Of a stretch of 64,000 nt of DNA, positions 23,204 through 36,212 are shown one piece after another. The notes beneath the pieces were generated by a model. That model searched no databases and was not told the origin of the DNA. It saw nothing but the letters and a program-made list of their open reading frames with translations. Made by a program: the position numbers and the translations under genes. The stretch covers positions 23,933,557 through 23,997,556 of the forward strand of contig NC_092320.1 in assembly GCF_036785885.1 (NCBI RefSeq), given 5' to 3'. Source of the stretch: Coffea arabica. Its lineage: Eukaryota > Streptophyta > Magnoliopsida > Gentianales > Rubiaceae. Within the stretch, counting starts at the first letter, position 1. Every line of letters starts with the position of its first letter.

Positions 23204-25930
23204 GGTTGAAAGGACGATGGGACTGTTTTTGAATGCAAAGGAACTCCTGAAGAACCTTTTGAGTATATATGTTTAGAAGGTGATATTAATTCCAGTGCCA
23301 GTCATTTAATTGTTTTTCCCTAATCTCCTGCTGTCAAAGTTATCCTGAAAGTTATGTTTTGTATCCAATCAAATTCTTAGACCTCCTTTTTTCACTCCGC
23401 AGATCAGTTAAATGAAGGTTTGGACAGGTACATACATGAAATAGATTTAAATCCTTTACCATGTAACCTGGTATCCAAGTGCAAATCCATTCAGACCAAA
23501 ATGTTATAGATTTAAATCCAACCAAAATGTTATAGACCAAAACTGTAGCAGTTCGTTCGACAATGTGTCATCTTTTACATAGTATCTAGGACAAGGCGAA
23601 ATGTAGGTAATGCATCACTTTAGATGTTTGGTTGTTGACGCAGGTTAAACAGAGCCAGTTACTATATCAGGGAAATTAAATAGCAATCTCAAAAAGTAGT
23701 ATCCGCTAGCATTGACAGCTAGATAAAAAGAAACTGGATTAAATTCTATTCAAGAAAGTCATCCTCAAATATATAGGTCCTTGCCTGGAATCAGGAATTT
23801 AAGTTAGCAATGTAAAATAGAAAATTGAGATCAAAGACAGGTGCAAATTTCATCATGCAGGATATTACCTATTTAAAGAGATCCAATTGATTAGTCTGTT
23901 TGAGATCATCTTTTTGCCACCTGATCAGAGGAATCAATCAGATTCAGGCTAGGCAGATAAGTTCAGTATAATTTGATCAAAGGGTATAGAGGCTATGGCC
24001 GTTTGGTTTGAAGCTGGCGTGCAGATCAATAACCCAACCCCTACCACCTATAAGTTGTTTAAAGACCAAATAGGCGCCACAATAACCAGTTTAAAATTTC
24101 AAGTTGTTTGCCAAATTACTATTTCGTGTATGTACCTGAAGAGAGAACAATTCAATCATTGCAACTAAATGATTCTACAAGTATGTAGCTTCACAATCAA
24201 GATGCACTTGCTTGCTTTCATCTCCTACAAATTTGGCGCCAAGATATATAGATCATTCTTTGTCGAAAAATAGTGACGAGGATGTGAAATAAAAAAATAG
24301 ACTAAGATATGCCAGTAAACTTGGAAAACTGATAATTATCTGATCTCATCGCTCCTTTTTAAGAGTGAGAGTTCTACTTTCTAGTTTCTAGAGAAACCAT
24401 TTTCAAAGATGGACACAACAGAAAAGTTGGAAGCTTGTCAAAGAAAGAAGAGTAATGGGAATGCACCATTCAAAGCTGGGAGATTCGAGCTTGCATCGAA
24501 GAAGTATGGAAAGGAATGTAATTTTCATGAGGATAATAGCAGGCGCTTAGATTTCTCTAATAGATATATGCTTCATCAATGAAATTAGAAATCAATCGTT
24601 AATAACTTTGAGGAGAATATTCCTCGAAAGTAAATTTCTTTCCCACTTCACATAATGCAGGCTTCAAAATACATTGAGTTCGATCACTCTTTCAATGATG
24701 ATGAAAAGTCCTTAGAAAGTTCTTTACTGTCGTCGTGCAGTTTAAACAATGCTGCTTGCAACTAAAACTTGAAAAATATTTCAAGGCTTCAAGGCTTTTC
24801 ACCAAGGTTAGTTTTCTTGAACTTTCTACATACCAGTTTTATTTTGTCCCATCCATTTGTCTTCTGTATTTATCTATGGCTATCTGTCATATCTACTTGC
24901 AGCTAGGATCAGGGGTGCTTATAACCTGGGACAACTTCTTGAATGTAGACTGATTGAAAAATGTGTTCCATGGACAAAGATGACTTAATGTAGCATTTTA
25001 TGATGGATTAATTCTATAATGGATAAAGTGCAAACATCAATTGATTACTTTGGTGCCTACAACATGTTTAGAATGACTAAGTTTGCAAGGAAAGCTATAA
25101 TCTGCTATAATATGCGTTTCTGAAAGCGCTGATACAGCCCATTTCAAACATACATGCTGACCTTCAACTGAAGTGATATGTTCCAATTCTTATAGCACGT
25201 CTGTGGAAAACTAGAACAAGATCAAATCCATGGAGATATGATGACACGTCTCGTTTCTTTTTCTTCTAAATGAGTTCATTGATGCATTTGTTTCTAGCTT
25301 TCCCCATGTGGTTGGCTAGCATATATAACCTTTGAGCAAGGATATGAAGTGCTATTCCTTTGAAGGTTGTACACTGATAAAGACCCCGGAAGACCATCGC
25401 TTATGCCCCAATAATTCACATTTCATAATCTGATTCTTTGATTCTATCATTTTTCTTGAGAAAACAAAACGCAAATTGGTAGTGTTGTATGCCAGTTTGG
25501 ATTTAGCATTTCACAGTCCCCGACACTAAGCTGCCTAGTAAATCCCCCTCTCGTAATTCCAATAACCCTAAGTCATGGCAACAGTTTCTAGAAGTAGATC
25601 CATGCAGTGTGGAAGCTCTCTTTAGAAGGTCACAAGCATACCTAAGAACATCTGATCTGGAAAAAGCTGAGGGTGATATCATGCGAGCACTTGCAATAGA
25701 TCCAAACAACAGGTTTTCACCTTGATTGTCCATCAACAGCATAGCTGATATTCAGTCTTGTTGAATCTTTTCTTTGCTTAATTTGTCTCATTTTACTCCC
25801 AAATCTGATTTTGAATTAACAGAGAAGTGAGGCTCGATTACCAGGAGCTGAAAGGCAAGAAAAGGCAATATATTCGGCATGAAGGCTGAAGCTGAAATTT
25901 TTACCAATATGCTGTCAAGGAAGGGATAGT
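23204..25930 (+). pseudogene. FKBP62/ROF1-like peptidyl-prolyl isomerase relic
   Basis: Pieces in family order: 23204-23290 (DDGTVFECKGTPEEPFEY, an FKBP domain); 23400-23429 (DQLNEGLDR); 24410-24530 (MDTTEKLEACQRKKSNGN and FKAGRFELASKKY, start of the TPR region); 24661-24810 (KYIEFDHSFNDDEKS, SLNNAAC, then in another frame QLKLEKYFKASRLFTK); 25580-25715 (EVDPCSVEALFRRSQAYL, LEKAEGDIMRALAIDPNNR); 25821-25925 (REVRLDYQELK and, shifted, AEAEIFTNMLS). Multi-domain FKBPs of this type are cytosolic/nuclear chaperones that bind HSP90 through the TPRs. Stops and shifts, and missing N-terminal FKBP domains, show a pseudogene that kept its introns, so it is not a processed copy. Confidence 0.82.
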
Positions 25931-26246
25931 ATCGGCATACTAAATATCGCAACTGATATTTGAAGTGATTTTTTGCCACAATAATGTGCTTCACACCACA
26001 TATTGTGGGAATGAGTATTAAGATTTTATTGAGGTTAGTTGTGACTACTCTCTCATATTTCAGACACAAAAGCTAAGAGGTTTCTCTTACTGACACTAGT
26101 CTTTGGTATCTCGAAGACGGCGGTTTCCTGTTAATTAGCTGGTTGTTGTAGCTTCATCTCCAGAGCCTTGAGTAAGTAAAATTTACGAACTAATGTGACA
26201 AAATGAATGATTAGTTAATCAATATTTTTGAACCCTATTAAACATA

Positions 26247-26533
26247 AAGCCATCTTCAATGAATCAATTACTCGTGAACCTGACGCATCAATGTGTGAAA
26301 TTTGAAACATTTAATAATCTAATTTGCAATCACCCATATTTAGAATAAGACATATATATATATATATATATATATCTTTCATGGTGAAAACATTGTTATG
26401 GAGGTAGACATTGTACAATATCTCCATAAAGCCATCTTCAATAAATCAATCACTCGTGAACCTGACGACGCATCAATGTGTGAAATTTGAAACATTTAAT
26501 AATCTAATTTGCAATCACCCATATTTAGAATAA

Positions 26534-26590
<57 letters not shown>

Positions 26591-26746
26591 TTCATGGTGA
26601 AAACATTGTTATGGAGGTAGACATTGTACAATATCTCCATAAAGCCATCTTCAATAAATCAATCACTCGTGAACCTGACGACGCATCAATGTGTGAAATT
26701 TGAAACATTTAATAATCTAATTTGCAATCACCCATATTTAGAATAA

Positions 26747-26785
<39 letters not shown>

Positions 26786-26941
26786 TTCATGGTGAAAACA
26801 TTGTTATGGAGGTAGACATTGTACAATATCTCCATAAAGCCATCTTCAATAAATCAATCACTCGTGAACCTGACGACGCATCAATGTGTGAAATTTGAAA
26901 CATTTAATAATCTAATTTGCAATCACCCATATTTAGAATAA

Positions 26942-26994
<53 letters not shown>

Positions 26995-27045
26995 TTCATG
27001 GTGATAACATTGTTATGGAGGTAGACATTGTACAATATCTCCATA
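26247..27045. repeat. Tandem array with embedded variable (TA)n tracts
   Basis: About four units each contain AAAGCCATCTTCAAT, AATCA(A)TTACTCGTGAACC or a close form, GCATCAATGTGTGAAATTTG, TTGCAATCACCCATATTTAG, AATAAGACA, a (TA)n tract and CTTTCATGGTGA, then ACATTGTTATGGAGGTAGAC. The TA tracts lie near 26349-26374, 26537-26588, 26751-26782 and 26945-26991, and their lengths differ from unit to unit, while the unique part is almost identical. The first unit lacks the ACG in GACGACGCATC. The frame 26509-26703 is a by-product. Confidence 0.92.
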
Positions 27046-27439
27046 GAATAACAGGAAAAACTAGAGACAAACATCTAAAGCAAAATCATTATTATAGATC
27101 TCTCGAAAAATGCTATTGTAAGTTGTTAGGTAAAAACTTAAGGGCTCCTATTTTTATGATGGACTGAAATAGGGTTCTCAAAGTAAACTATTGATGTTAG
27201 ACAGGATGCGGGAATTGAATCAAAAAAAAAAAAAGAAAAAAGAAAAAAAGACAGATTGCAGGAATTTAAACCACACTATTGAAGTTAGATAAACTGCAGG
27301 AATTTAAAATACGCGATTGATATTAGATGGACCGCAGGTTGCAAAAGATTGGCGATATTGCCGGAGCTAAAATTTTCTTGCCAAAGCAAGTTTTTTTAAA
27401 AACTCAAAAATACCCCTTCGCTTGTAAATGCTTAAAGAT

Positions 27440-29272
27440 AACTTCATAAAGCTTCCCTAAGGTTTCTAACAATTTTACTAATTTCCCCTAAGATTTGCAA
27501 AATTACATAAACCTCCTCTAAGATTAAGGTTTTGGTAATAAAATTAGTCCAAATAAGAAAAAATAATATTAAGAAAGTATTTTAAAGAGAGAGATGAAAC
27601 TCTTATTCCATAAATATCCCTTATGCATATATATAAGTTATATTAGTGAAAGAATGAAATTAATTAAAAGTTAGAAAAAATTAACACACATATTTCACTA
27701 TTCAAAAAGTTCACATTCAATACATTAAATGATAAAAAATAAGCAACAAAACTACACTCAGGGAAAATTTCAGAAACCTCCCTTGAGGTTTCTAACAATT
27801 TCACTTGGCTTCCCTCAGGTAAAAAATTACACTTACCTCCCTTGGCATAGTAAAATACCTATAATGTCCTCCACTTGGTAGACAATTTTAAATTTAAGAC
27901 AATAAATTTACAAAATCCAAAAAAATTCTATTTTTGTCTCTTGTCTATTTTTGCTTCTCTCTTTTCTAATTAATATAACCTCTTTTACTATCTTCAATTT
28001 TGTGAATATTAGCAAATTGAAATTTACAAAAGCAACAGAGAGCAGATTATGTGTCAAATTAGAAGGAAATGAAGAGACTCGCAGTGATAGAAAATAAATA
28101 ATGAAATTGATGATTGAAATAGAAAGAACTAAAGATGTGAAAATTGTCATATTTTGTTTATTGTCAAAATTTTTTTTTATAAAATGTCAATAATTACATA
28201 TGAATTTCTTTCATTGGATTAGATTTTTTATTATGAAGGTAGAATTTATTCTCTACTATTGAGATATTAATATTTTTAAAGCCATGGGAGAGTTGTAATG
28301 ATGGTTTTAGATGAGATTAGCTTGTATTAAAAGGTATTTGAGTATTGATATTTAATTTTTGGTACAACTGATTGTCAATTGGTTTTGTGTGCATGTTTTT
28401 CTTCTTTTTTTCTTTTAGTGGCAAGTATTGATATCTTTTATGTAATTTAGGATTTTTTGAAAGCCTACTTGATTTTAGAACTTATGCTTGGGTGGTTGTT
28501 AGGGACTAAACTTATTAATTTATGTAAAGTGTGGAAGAAAATAATTAAATATACTATATTTTTCTTTTTTTAATTTTGTACAAAAGGGCAATTTAGGATT
28601 TTTGTGAGAAAATCTATTTTGTTGGACCTACATTGTTACTAAACATTAAAAGAAGGGGGATGTATATGCAATTTTTAAAACCTGAGGGGAGCTCTTTATA
28701 ATTGTTAAAAATCTCATGAGAGGTTTGTGAAATTATCTCCTCCACTAATAATCACAAGATTCAGCAAAACAGACCAGTCATCTCTCTTAAGATGAGGTTT
28801 GCTATGATTTTTGTGATTTTCAATAGGAAAAAATTTCAAAATTTACCTTTCTTTTATCTTCTTTCTCCTTTACTTTCACGAAATTACTTTACAACTATCA
28901 CACTTTTAAGAGTTTCACATAAAATTTTCTCATGAACAACCTTCATTTACCTGGTGTTTTTTCTTCTACCAAAACCATTCTTCTCACATTATGTACAACT
29001 GATTTTTGATTCTTGTCAAACTCTATCAATTACAAAATAACACCATTTGGTATATCAATTTGTTCTTCATTAAAGAAACTTTTAATAGTTATTTCCGTTA
29101 ATTAGTTACTAATAATTAATTAATGCTCCAATTACTCAATCATTAGAGGATATGTGAGTAATTTCTCCCCCGTGACATAAGTAACTAGGTCCACAATTTT
29201 GTCAAGAAAAGTAAGTATAATTTTACAAATTTCTGGAGAGATGAGCGAAATTGTCAGAAACTTCATGGGTGG
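27440..29272. mobile_element. Long-inverted-repeat MITE carrying another MITE
   Basis: The left arm (27445-27530: TTCCCTAAGGTTTCTAACAA, TAAGATTTGCAAAATTACAT) recurs inverted at 29205-29272 (reverse complement CATGAAGTTTCTGACAATTT, GAAATTTGTAAAATTATACT). The ends are approximate and no clean target duplication was seen. The 27761-28740 element lies inside. Confidence 0.55.
27761..28740. mobile_element. Inner MITE of the same family
   Basis: Left GGGAAAATTTCAGAAACCTC and, reverse-complemented, right GGAGATAATTTCACAAACCT form inverted arms of about 60-70 bases, sharing the CTAACAATTTC and CCCTCAGGT blocks. Flanks TACACTCA and TCCACTAA may be a diverged target duplication. The interior is AT-rich and non-coding. 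Confidence 0.65.
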
Positions 29273-30078
29273 TAGTCGCGCCAAAATTTTGGGCCCCGGC
29301 CACGACGCCCCAGCCCCACCTTAGCTACCATCTCATGTGTCGTTGCATGCTCCATCAGTAGTACATCGGATCCCAAATTCCTGCCTCCATCCATTTCCTT
29401 TCTTGTCTGGATATCCCATAGCTAATGTTTTCGTATTACTCTCTCTTCGTCTACTATTTCTCATTCTTGCAACCCAAAGGACATTTTTTTTTGGGGTTCT
29501 TTTTGAGAAGTAAATGCTCCGGAAAATAAATGAAATCTCTTTCACTGTCGGGAAAAAAAATGTAACTTAAAGAAATTCGATTATCCTGCGACACACGAAC
29601 TAAACTAGGGATTTTTGGTCATGAATGGATTGGATATAATTTTTTTATTCATCATCGATTCATAACAACAGGTGCTAACCAAATCAATCCTAGTGATTTT
29701 GTTGCTCGCGATCTGGTGTTGGATTGAAGTTATTTGCATCGGAGAGATTGGATTGGTCAACTCTCTATTCTCTGTGGAGCTTAAATTTTGGGATTGGCAA
29801 AAGCACCAGAATATCACCTTAAAAAAAAAAGCTCCAGAAAATCTGAATTTTGTTTTTTTCCCCACAATTTTGGGTACAAATCAACTTTTGAGAGTGTCAT
29901 ATAAGTTGGATACTCAAAAGTGGAGACCAATGGAGGGCACTTTCGGATTTTTAAATAAATTTGCTTGGGTTGGAAAATTTTAGCTCTGCAATATCACAAA
30001 CCTATAATCTGTTGCATAGTTATTTTTCCAACACATCGATTATAGTATTCCAAGGCCATCCTTGTCAAATTTCCATCG
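29273..30078. other. Intergenic stretch, no gene recognised
   Basis: A GC-richer island at 29280-29330 (GGGCCCCGGCCACGACGCC) stands out in AT-rich sequence, but carries no frame I can support. The 86- and 103-codon frames near 29605-29983 overlap on opposite strands and resemble nothing known. Confidence 0.35.
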
Positions 30079-30087
30079 AAAACTTAA

Positions 30088-30523
30088 GGGTAAAAAACAA
30101 AAAAATGCCCTGTGATAAATCTAATATACAAAAAAACTCCTCGTAGTTTCAAAATATACAATACAGCACTCCATACTTTGAATTAAATTGTAAAGGTAAT
30201 AGAATCCGTTAAACTTAACGGAAATGGACGAAATGACCAAAATACCTTGATATAATTAAGCAAAAGACAGCTCAAAAAAATCATTTGTTTTATTCTCTAG
30301 ATAGATAGAATTGAGGGTTAAGGGATAGAATAGGTATATTTGTTAAAAATTAGGTATAATAACTTTTTTTAGGTTCCAATAAGTCATTTCCGTTAAGTTT
30401 AACGGGTTCTATCACTTTTACAATTTAATTTAAAGTACGGGGTGTCGTGTTGTATATTTGAAACCACGGAAGGTTTTTTCTGTGTATTAGGTTCACCACA
30501 TGGGGTTTTTTTGCATTTTATCT
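30088..30523. mobile_element. Mutator-like MITE, 436 bases, nine-base TSD
   Basis: Starts GGGTAAAAAAC and ends TTTTATCT. Arms of about 150 bases pair: TTAACGGAAATGGACGAAAT (30214) against ATTTCCGTTAAGTTTAACGG (30390). It is flanked by perfect AAAACTTAA (30079-30087 and 30524-30532). The MITE split by a TRIM at 51173-52196 has the same size once the TRIM is removed and shares the 'tttcaaaatatacaa...aattaaattgt' phrase. Confidence 0.85.
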
Positions 30524-30889
30524 AAAACTTAATCAACTACACAATTTATCAAATTTTAATGAAAAGTATTAATCGCACTCCACTTTTTATTAGTCACACT
30601 CTCATCATTCATTTTATCATATAGTATAATAAATAAAAACTATATGATAAATACGATAGTGAGAGTGTAATTAACAAAGGGAGTGCAATCAATATTTTTC
30701 CATTTTAATTTATCATAATAAAAAAAAAATTTTGGAGTGTAACACGAGGATTTCTCGGGGTGTCATTCATTATAGTACTACATTGCTACCACCCAAGCAA
30801 AAAAAAGTTCAAATTTACACAACATTTCCAAAATTATCTCAAAAAGACTATACTTAACATTTAGATCTATAGTCTATAAAAGACATAGA

Positions 30890-31326
30890 ACTAGGGTTGC
30901 AATCGACTCAATTAGCTCGCGAGCAGTTCGACTTGAGTTCAGTCAATACCGAGCTCGATCCGAGTATTAATATATATGAGTCGACTTCGAGTAGCCATTT
31001 GTTAGGTTCGATTACTCGACGAGCAGCTTGAAAAATTCGAGTTAATGTGAAATTACAAAAATACCCCTTCATCAATTAAAATCGAACTACCTTCTAGCTT
31101 CTCACGAACTAGAATATCGAGTGAAACTCGAGCTGACATATCTAGTTGCTCAAGAGCCAGAAACAAATTGAGCTTGAACTTTCTTTTTTCTAAGTCGAGT
31201 CGAGTTCGAACTTCATTTTTTTGACTCGACGAGCTCGAGTGTGAACTCAAACTCACACATTAACAAGTCTAACTCAACTCAATATGTTTAAAACTCGATT
31301 TGATTTAACTCGTTTGCAACTCTAGT
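30890..31326. mobile_element. hAT-like MITE
   Basis: Left ACTAGGGTTGCAA and right (reverse-complemented) ACTAGAGTTGCAAACGAG are terminal inverted repeats. Flanks GACATAGA (30882-30889) and TACATAGA (31327-31334) match in seven of eight bases, as in hAT insertions. The interior is rich in GAGCTCGA/CTCGAG-like words. Confidence 0.72.
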
Positions 31327-31334
31327 TACATAGA

Positions 31335-33652
31335 TTGACTTCAATTTTCAACTGGTTTTTCAAATTTCAAGTTAGTCCAAGTTAACTTGGTGCAAATCTA
31401 AGAGTTAGAAAGTGATCATCCCAAGAAAATCCAATAATCAGGTTTCACTTCATCAGGGCCTAATCTCCCTTTTGACGTCTTGTCTTCAATAATGGAACAC
31501 CGCAATGTCATCCACTAAACTAACCTAGCACAATTAAACGCACTTATCAAGTTAAGTTTTAAGACAAGATTTGGACCAATAGTCAAATACAAAACAGGCA
31601 CTAGTGTAAAACTCTAAAATTATCCCCCACTTCGTTAATTGTATACAGCTTTCACGAAAATATATTTACCCCTTCGCCAAGAAAAACGACATCAAACCCA
31701 TTTCTTATTATAGAAAAGATCTGTTATGATTACCCCTTGTTATGATTACCCTTGTCATGTTTACCCCTTGTTATGATTACCTTTTTCTCATGAGTATTTA
31801 TTTAAGAAAAACTCGCTCAAAATGTTTCTCACATTTTGTCAAATAAAATTTTTCATTCTTTACTTTTAAAATAATAGTTTTACATCTTTTACAAATTTAA
31901 GTCAACAAAATTTGGCCCCAACCTAGATTTTTCTGAACATTTTTTCATTTGAAATCATCACATGACTCACATGTGATCATTTTAAAGTACAAAAGGCCGG
32001 ATTCCACTTATTTAAGGGCTGAAATAAATATGGAACAAGTCAGATCTTACTTGTTTAGGAGAAAAATGAATATAGTTTAGATCATATCCCACATTTTTAA
32101 AGATAAAATGAATATGGATCAAAACATTTGTTTTTACAGTAAATGGTATCTATTTTTTTGCTCCTAAAAAAATGATTATGTGTGAGTTACGTAACAGATT
32201 CAGGTAAAAAGTAGTCGAAAACTTAGGTTGAGACTATATTTTGCTGAATTAAATTTGTAAGGGATGTAAAATTAATATTTTAAAGTTAAATGATGAAAAA
32301 ATTTATTTGGTAAAATGTAAGGAATGTTTTGCATGATTTTCTTTTCATTTTCTTTTTATTTAATTGCTTTTTGATTATTTTAGATTTTCTACCTCTTATT
32401 TCACTATATATATATATATATATATTGTAGAAAGGATTTTAGGATGGTTAAATCATAATGCTTCTAACTCCTCATTCTTTGTTTTATATACAATTTTGGA
32501 TTTTTTAATTATTATATATCCTTTTCAAGCCATTTGAATTTAAAAAGTAAAAAGTGGCTCCATTCCACTTATATAGGAATTTGATTCGAAATCTATTAAT
32601 GTGAGGATAAATAAAGAGAAAACATCACCAAACCGACTAAAAGTGAAAAGTAAATAATAATATTTTACCCTTTAACTTAGTAATCTTAACTAAAAGGGCA
32701 AATTATATAGAAAACAAAAAAAATAATATTCATTGGTCATGGATTTAAAAAATCAAGAATGGTACCATTCATGAACCCTAAATTATGAAATCACTAAATA
32801 AAAAACAAAGTACTACTAGCCATTCAACATGAAAATTTTTATTTGAAATCTTTATTTTTGATGAAAAATAATAATAAAAACAACATCGATTATACCAAAA
32901 AAATTAAAAACATAACAATGTAGTTTAAAGATATAAAACTTTTGACTCTAAACTATATATCTATTTAATTTATGTATATATATATAATCCAATTCGACCC
33001 TAATTAAACTTGAATAAGAGTGCAAAACCAAAAGCTAAGAATAGCTTGGGTATTATTGATTATTTTGCATATTCTTATTATTTTCTTCATATGCAAATCT
33101 GTAATTGCTATGTCATTTTTATATTTTTTGTAGTAGTTTATAATAATTCTGAAAACTCTAAAAACACATCTTACAAAGATTTTTTTTTTATAAATCTATA
33201 TTAAAGTTTATGAAGAACAGTACTCTATAAGCACTCAACAATTTTAGGGTTACAAGATGGGAGAAACAAATTTTCTAAAATTGAGGAAAATGAAATAGTT
33301 ATAATTTATATTTTTAATACTAATAATTTTGATATATGGGTATAACATGATATATTGATAAATAGGTCTACAATTGTTCTACTATATAAATCATTATAAA
33401 TTAAATTATTTTATTCAAATTATTGTAATGTATTGACAAACAATAGGTAAAGAAATTTTGATTTCAACTTATTTAAGATATTAAAACTAAGAAAGTTTAT
33501 TTTGTGCTTATGAAATAAAATTTTTTTAACATGTTAGGCATATACTTCTTTAAATTTTTTTTGCCTTTTTCATATACTTTATCCTATATTATAATATATA
33601 AGTATATATATTATTGTTTTGAATTAAAATATAAATACCCTATACTATCATA
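31335..33652. other. Long AT-rich stretch with a short minisatellite
   Basis: No gene recognised. At 31725-31785 a 16-19 base word (GTTATGATTACCCCTT and variants) is repeated about four times. A (TA)n run lies at 32405-32425. The rest is AT-rich sequence with MITE-like phrases. Confidence 0.45.
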
Positions 33653-33981
33653 CTCCCTCCGTCCCACTTTGATAGTCCTGTTTTCCTTTTTCGTCTGTCC
33701 CAAATTATAGTCCACTTTCCAATTGAAGAATGTAGTTGTATTTTAATTTTCCTAAAATACCCTTATTTAATGTAAGTTGTTGTTACTATAAACCTACCCC
33801 ATTTAATGAGAATTGATTCTTTTTTTACCATCAATTCAAGTTCCCATAAAATTGTACTCTATTTAATGTGAGGGTATTTTAGGAAAATAGCAATCTAAAT
33901 TTACTTTTCCAACAAAATTAACTACTTTTTCTTAAACTATGTGAAAAAAGAAATAGGACTATCAAAGTGGGACGGAGGGAG
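33653..33981. mobile_element. Stowaway MITE (Tc1/mariner)
   Basis: Left CTCCCTCCGTCCCACTTTGA and the exact inverted sequence at the right end (33962-33981) are the classic Stowaway termini. The TIR match extends to ATAGTCCT. It is flanked by TA on both sides (33651-33652, 33982-33983). 329 bases, non-coding. Confidence 0.95.
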
Positions 33982-33983
33982 TA

Positions 33984-35218
33984 TATAATTATATATAAAA
34001 TATTATTTTGAATTGAATTGGGTTAGAATGATAGTTATATCTCTATTTGCCGACAATCTATTCTTGGATAATTCAATCATTATATTCGGAAAACTCGTCG
34101 TGTAAGATTTTGTACTCAATCCCTACCGCGAAGCCAAACCCAAAAGCGACTGCTAAAGATGGTGCTGTTTATTTTCTTCTCCCACAACTGGCGAGCACGA
34201 GAGCAACCGGTGTAGACTTTATTGGTTCACGTGGCTCAGTCACGGGCTCAACAGGAACTAAACGTTAAATTTTTTTAATTTCCTCTAGCCTTTATCGTCC
34301 TCGAAAAGTTTGAATTTCGAGGCACTAAGGCGTGGACAACCCCACCAGTTTTGGAACATACTGAAGCGAGGGCATGCAGCCCACAATCATTTGGGGTATA
34401 GTAAGTCAATGATTCGTGACATATTCTTCTGTGGCACTTTCGACCAGTGGTGAATTATCCATCGAGTTTTATTGGAATTGTATTTTTCTGTTTTTTTATT
34501 TATATTAATTATTATTATCTACATTTGCTCTACTTCTACTTCTATTTTAACCTATTTTGAATAGTGACCCAATAGGGCCATGAGAAATCAATGTGAATTG
34601 AACCACTATCGGATCATACAGGTGTATTACACACTTATATGGATTTAAAAGAAATCACATTAAGTAGTAAAGTAAGGTTTGAACCCTTGACCTCCCAACC
34701 ACAAGACATACAGTAGCTAACTATTATGGAGGTGGCTATTATGGAGGTGGTTGATTTAGAATTGTATTTTTCTTAGTTGTTTGCTTTTTCATGTTGACGG
34801 TGCTCGGGTATGCAATTGTCATGTGAATTCCACCGTGCAAATTATATGCATTAATAGTATAAATTTAGGTGCTAATAAATGTAAAAACCAAAACAGATTA
34901 AGTATATTATTACTTATTAAAAATTGTGTTTCGCAATTAGTTTTATCCATCCAATTTTGAATTAATTCCATCTAAATCATTAACTGTACAGTGTAGTTGT
35001 TCCTATTTTACTTAAGTCAGGCGTATTTATATTTTTTAAATTAAAATATCTCACTTTAAAATTCAGCAATGAACGTGAAAATTCGAGTATCGTTAAAAAA
35101 AATGTAAAGTGAAATTTACCCTGTTTGTATTATTCTTAGTTAGATTGGTAGGTTATCTAAGACCTAACATTCTATTTTGCCAAACCGTAAGGTGCAATAA
35201 GTCAAAAGTTGTATATGA
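33984..35218. other. Intergenic stretch, no gene recognised
   Basis: No supported gene. 34560-34740 has the phrase 'gaacccttgacctcccaacca' found in many plant repeats, and a short direct duplication 'ctattatggaggtgg' at 34722-34751. Confidence 0.35.
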
Positions 35219-35226
35219 ATGATACT

Positions 35227-35650
35227 CAGGGGCGGATTTAAGGTGGGGGCACTGGGGGCATGGGCCCCCACTGCCTCCCCTCAAATTTGTATAATAGTTA
35301 TACAATTTTGATATAATTGTAAAGGTGTCATTAAAGTTTTTTTTAGAACAAATGTGAAAAATAGGTCACAAAATTTATATCATTCATTTTTCTCCCTTGG
35401 TCTCCCATTTTTTCTCCAACAGAGTCAAATACCAATTATATCAGTCTTTTCTTTTGGTCCCCACTCCCCAATTCCCTTTCCTCCTCCGGTCCGCATTTTC
35501 CCTTCACAACCGACGGCTCTTCTTTCTTCCTCCATTTGTACTTGTTGGTGAATTTATTATTTTTTTACTTAAAAAATTAGAAAAAGAGTAGATAAAAAAT
35601 TTTGGTGTTATTTTTACCCCCACTAAAATTTTTTTCTGGCTCCGCCCCTG
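35227..35650. mobile_element. hAT MITE, eight-base TSD
   Basis: Begins CAGGGGCGGATTT and ends GGCTCCGCCCCTG, terminal inverted repeats typical of a widespread plant hAT family. The perfect eight-base duplication ATGATACT lies at 35219-35226 and 35651-35658. 424 bases, no transposase. Confidence 0.92.
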
Positions 35651-36212
35651 ATGATACTCTATCAACCATTCTAAATGCTAAGGATCTAAGTTACGAGCCA
35701 AAAGGCGAAGGATGTAAGGTCATGATTAAAAACTAGCGACACTATACAAATTATATTTGACTACATTTTTTTTATTAGTATCGTATCTCGCTTTTGCTCG
35801 CCTTTGTTTAACACTTGTACTCCATGAAGCCATTAAATTTGTTGAGATATGCCAACTTTAGCATATGTTTTTAGATTCATTTAGTACTAGAATAATTTAG
35901 TTAGCTATTGAATAAATTTAGTTGTTAGGATATGTAACAAATATTTTTGCTAAGATTTAAATTATGTTTTGTTGAGATTTTTTAGGATAATTGTTAGTTG
36001 AAAATTATGTTAGTTTATTTCATTTAAATACTATAAATAGTGAGTTGATGAATGAAAAATATAAGGTTATTTTCAGTTTTCAATACAAGTCTTTTGTATG
36101 CCTTTTTTTTTACAATATTAATTAAGGTATTGTTTCTTAGTTTATGTCCTAAAAATCAACAAAGTAGGTTCAAGAGTATATTTTAAGGGTCTGTATTGTT
36201 TTTTGAGAGTGA

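Noticed and set aside
26509..26703. Frame containing Ile-Tyr repeats
   Set aside because: Produced by the (TA)n tract of the tandem array.
26247..27045. CRISPR-like reading of the regularly repeated array
   Set aside because: Units of about 190-210 bases are contiguous tandem copies with microsatellites, not short repeats with unique spacers, in a plant genome.
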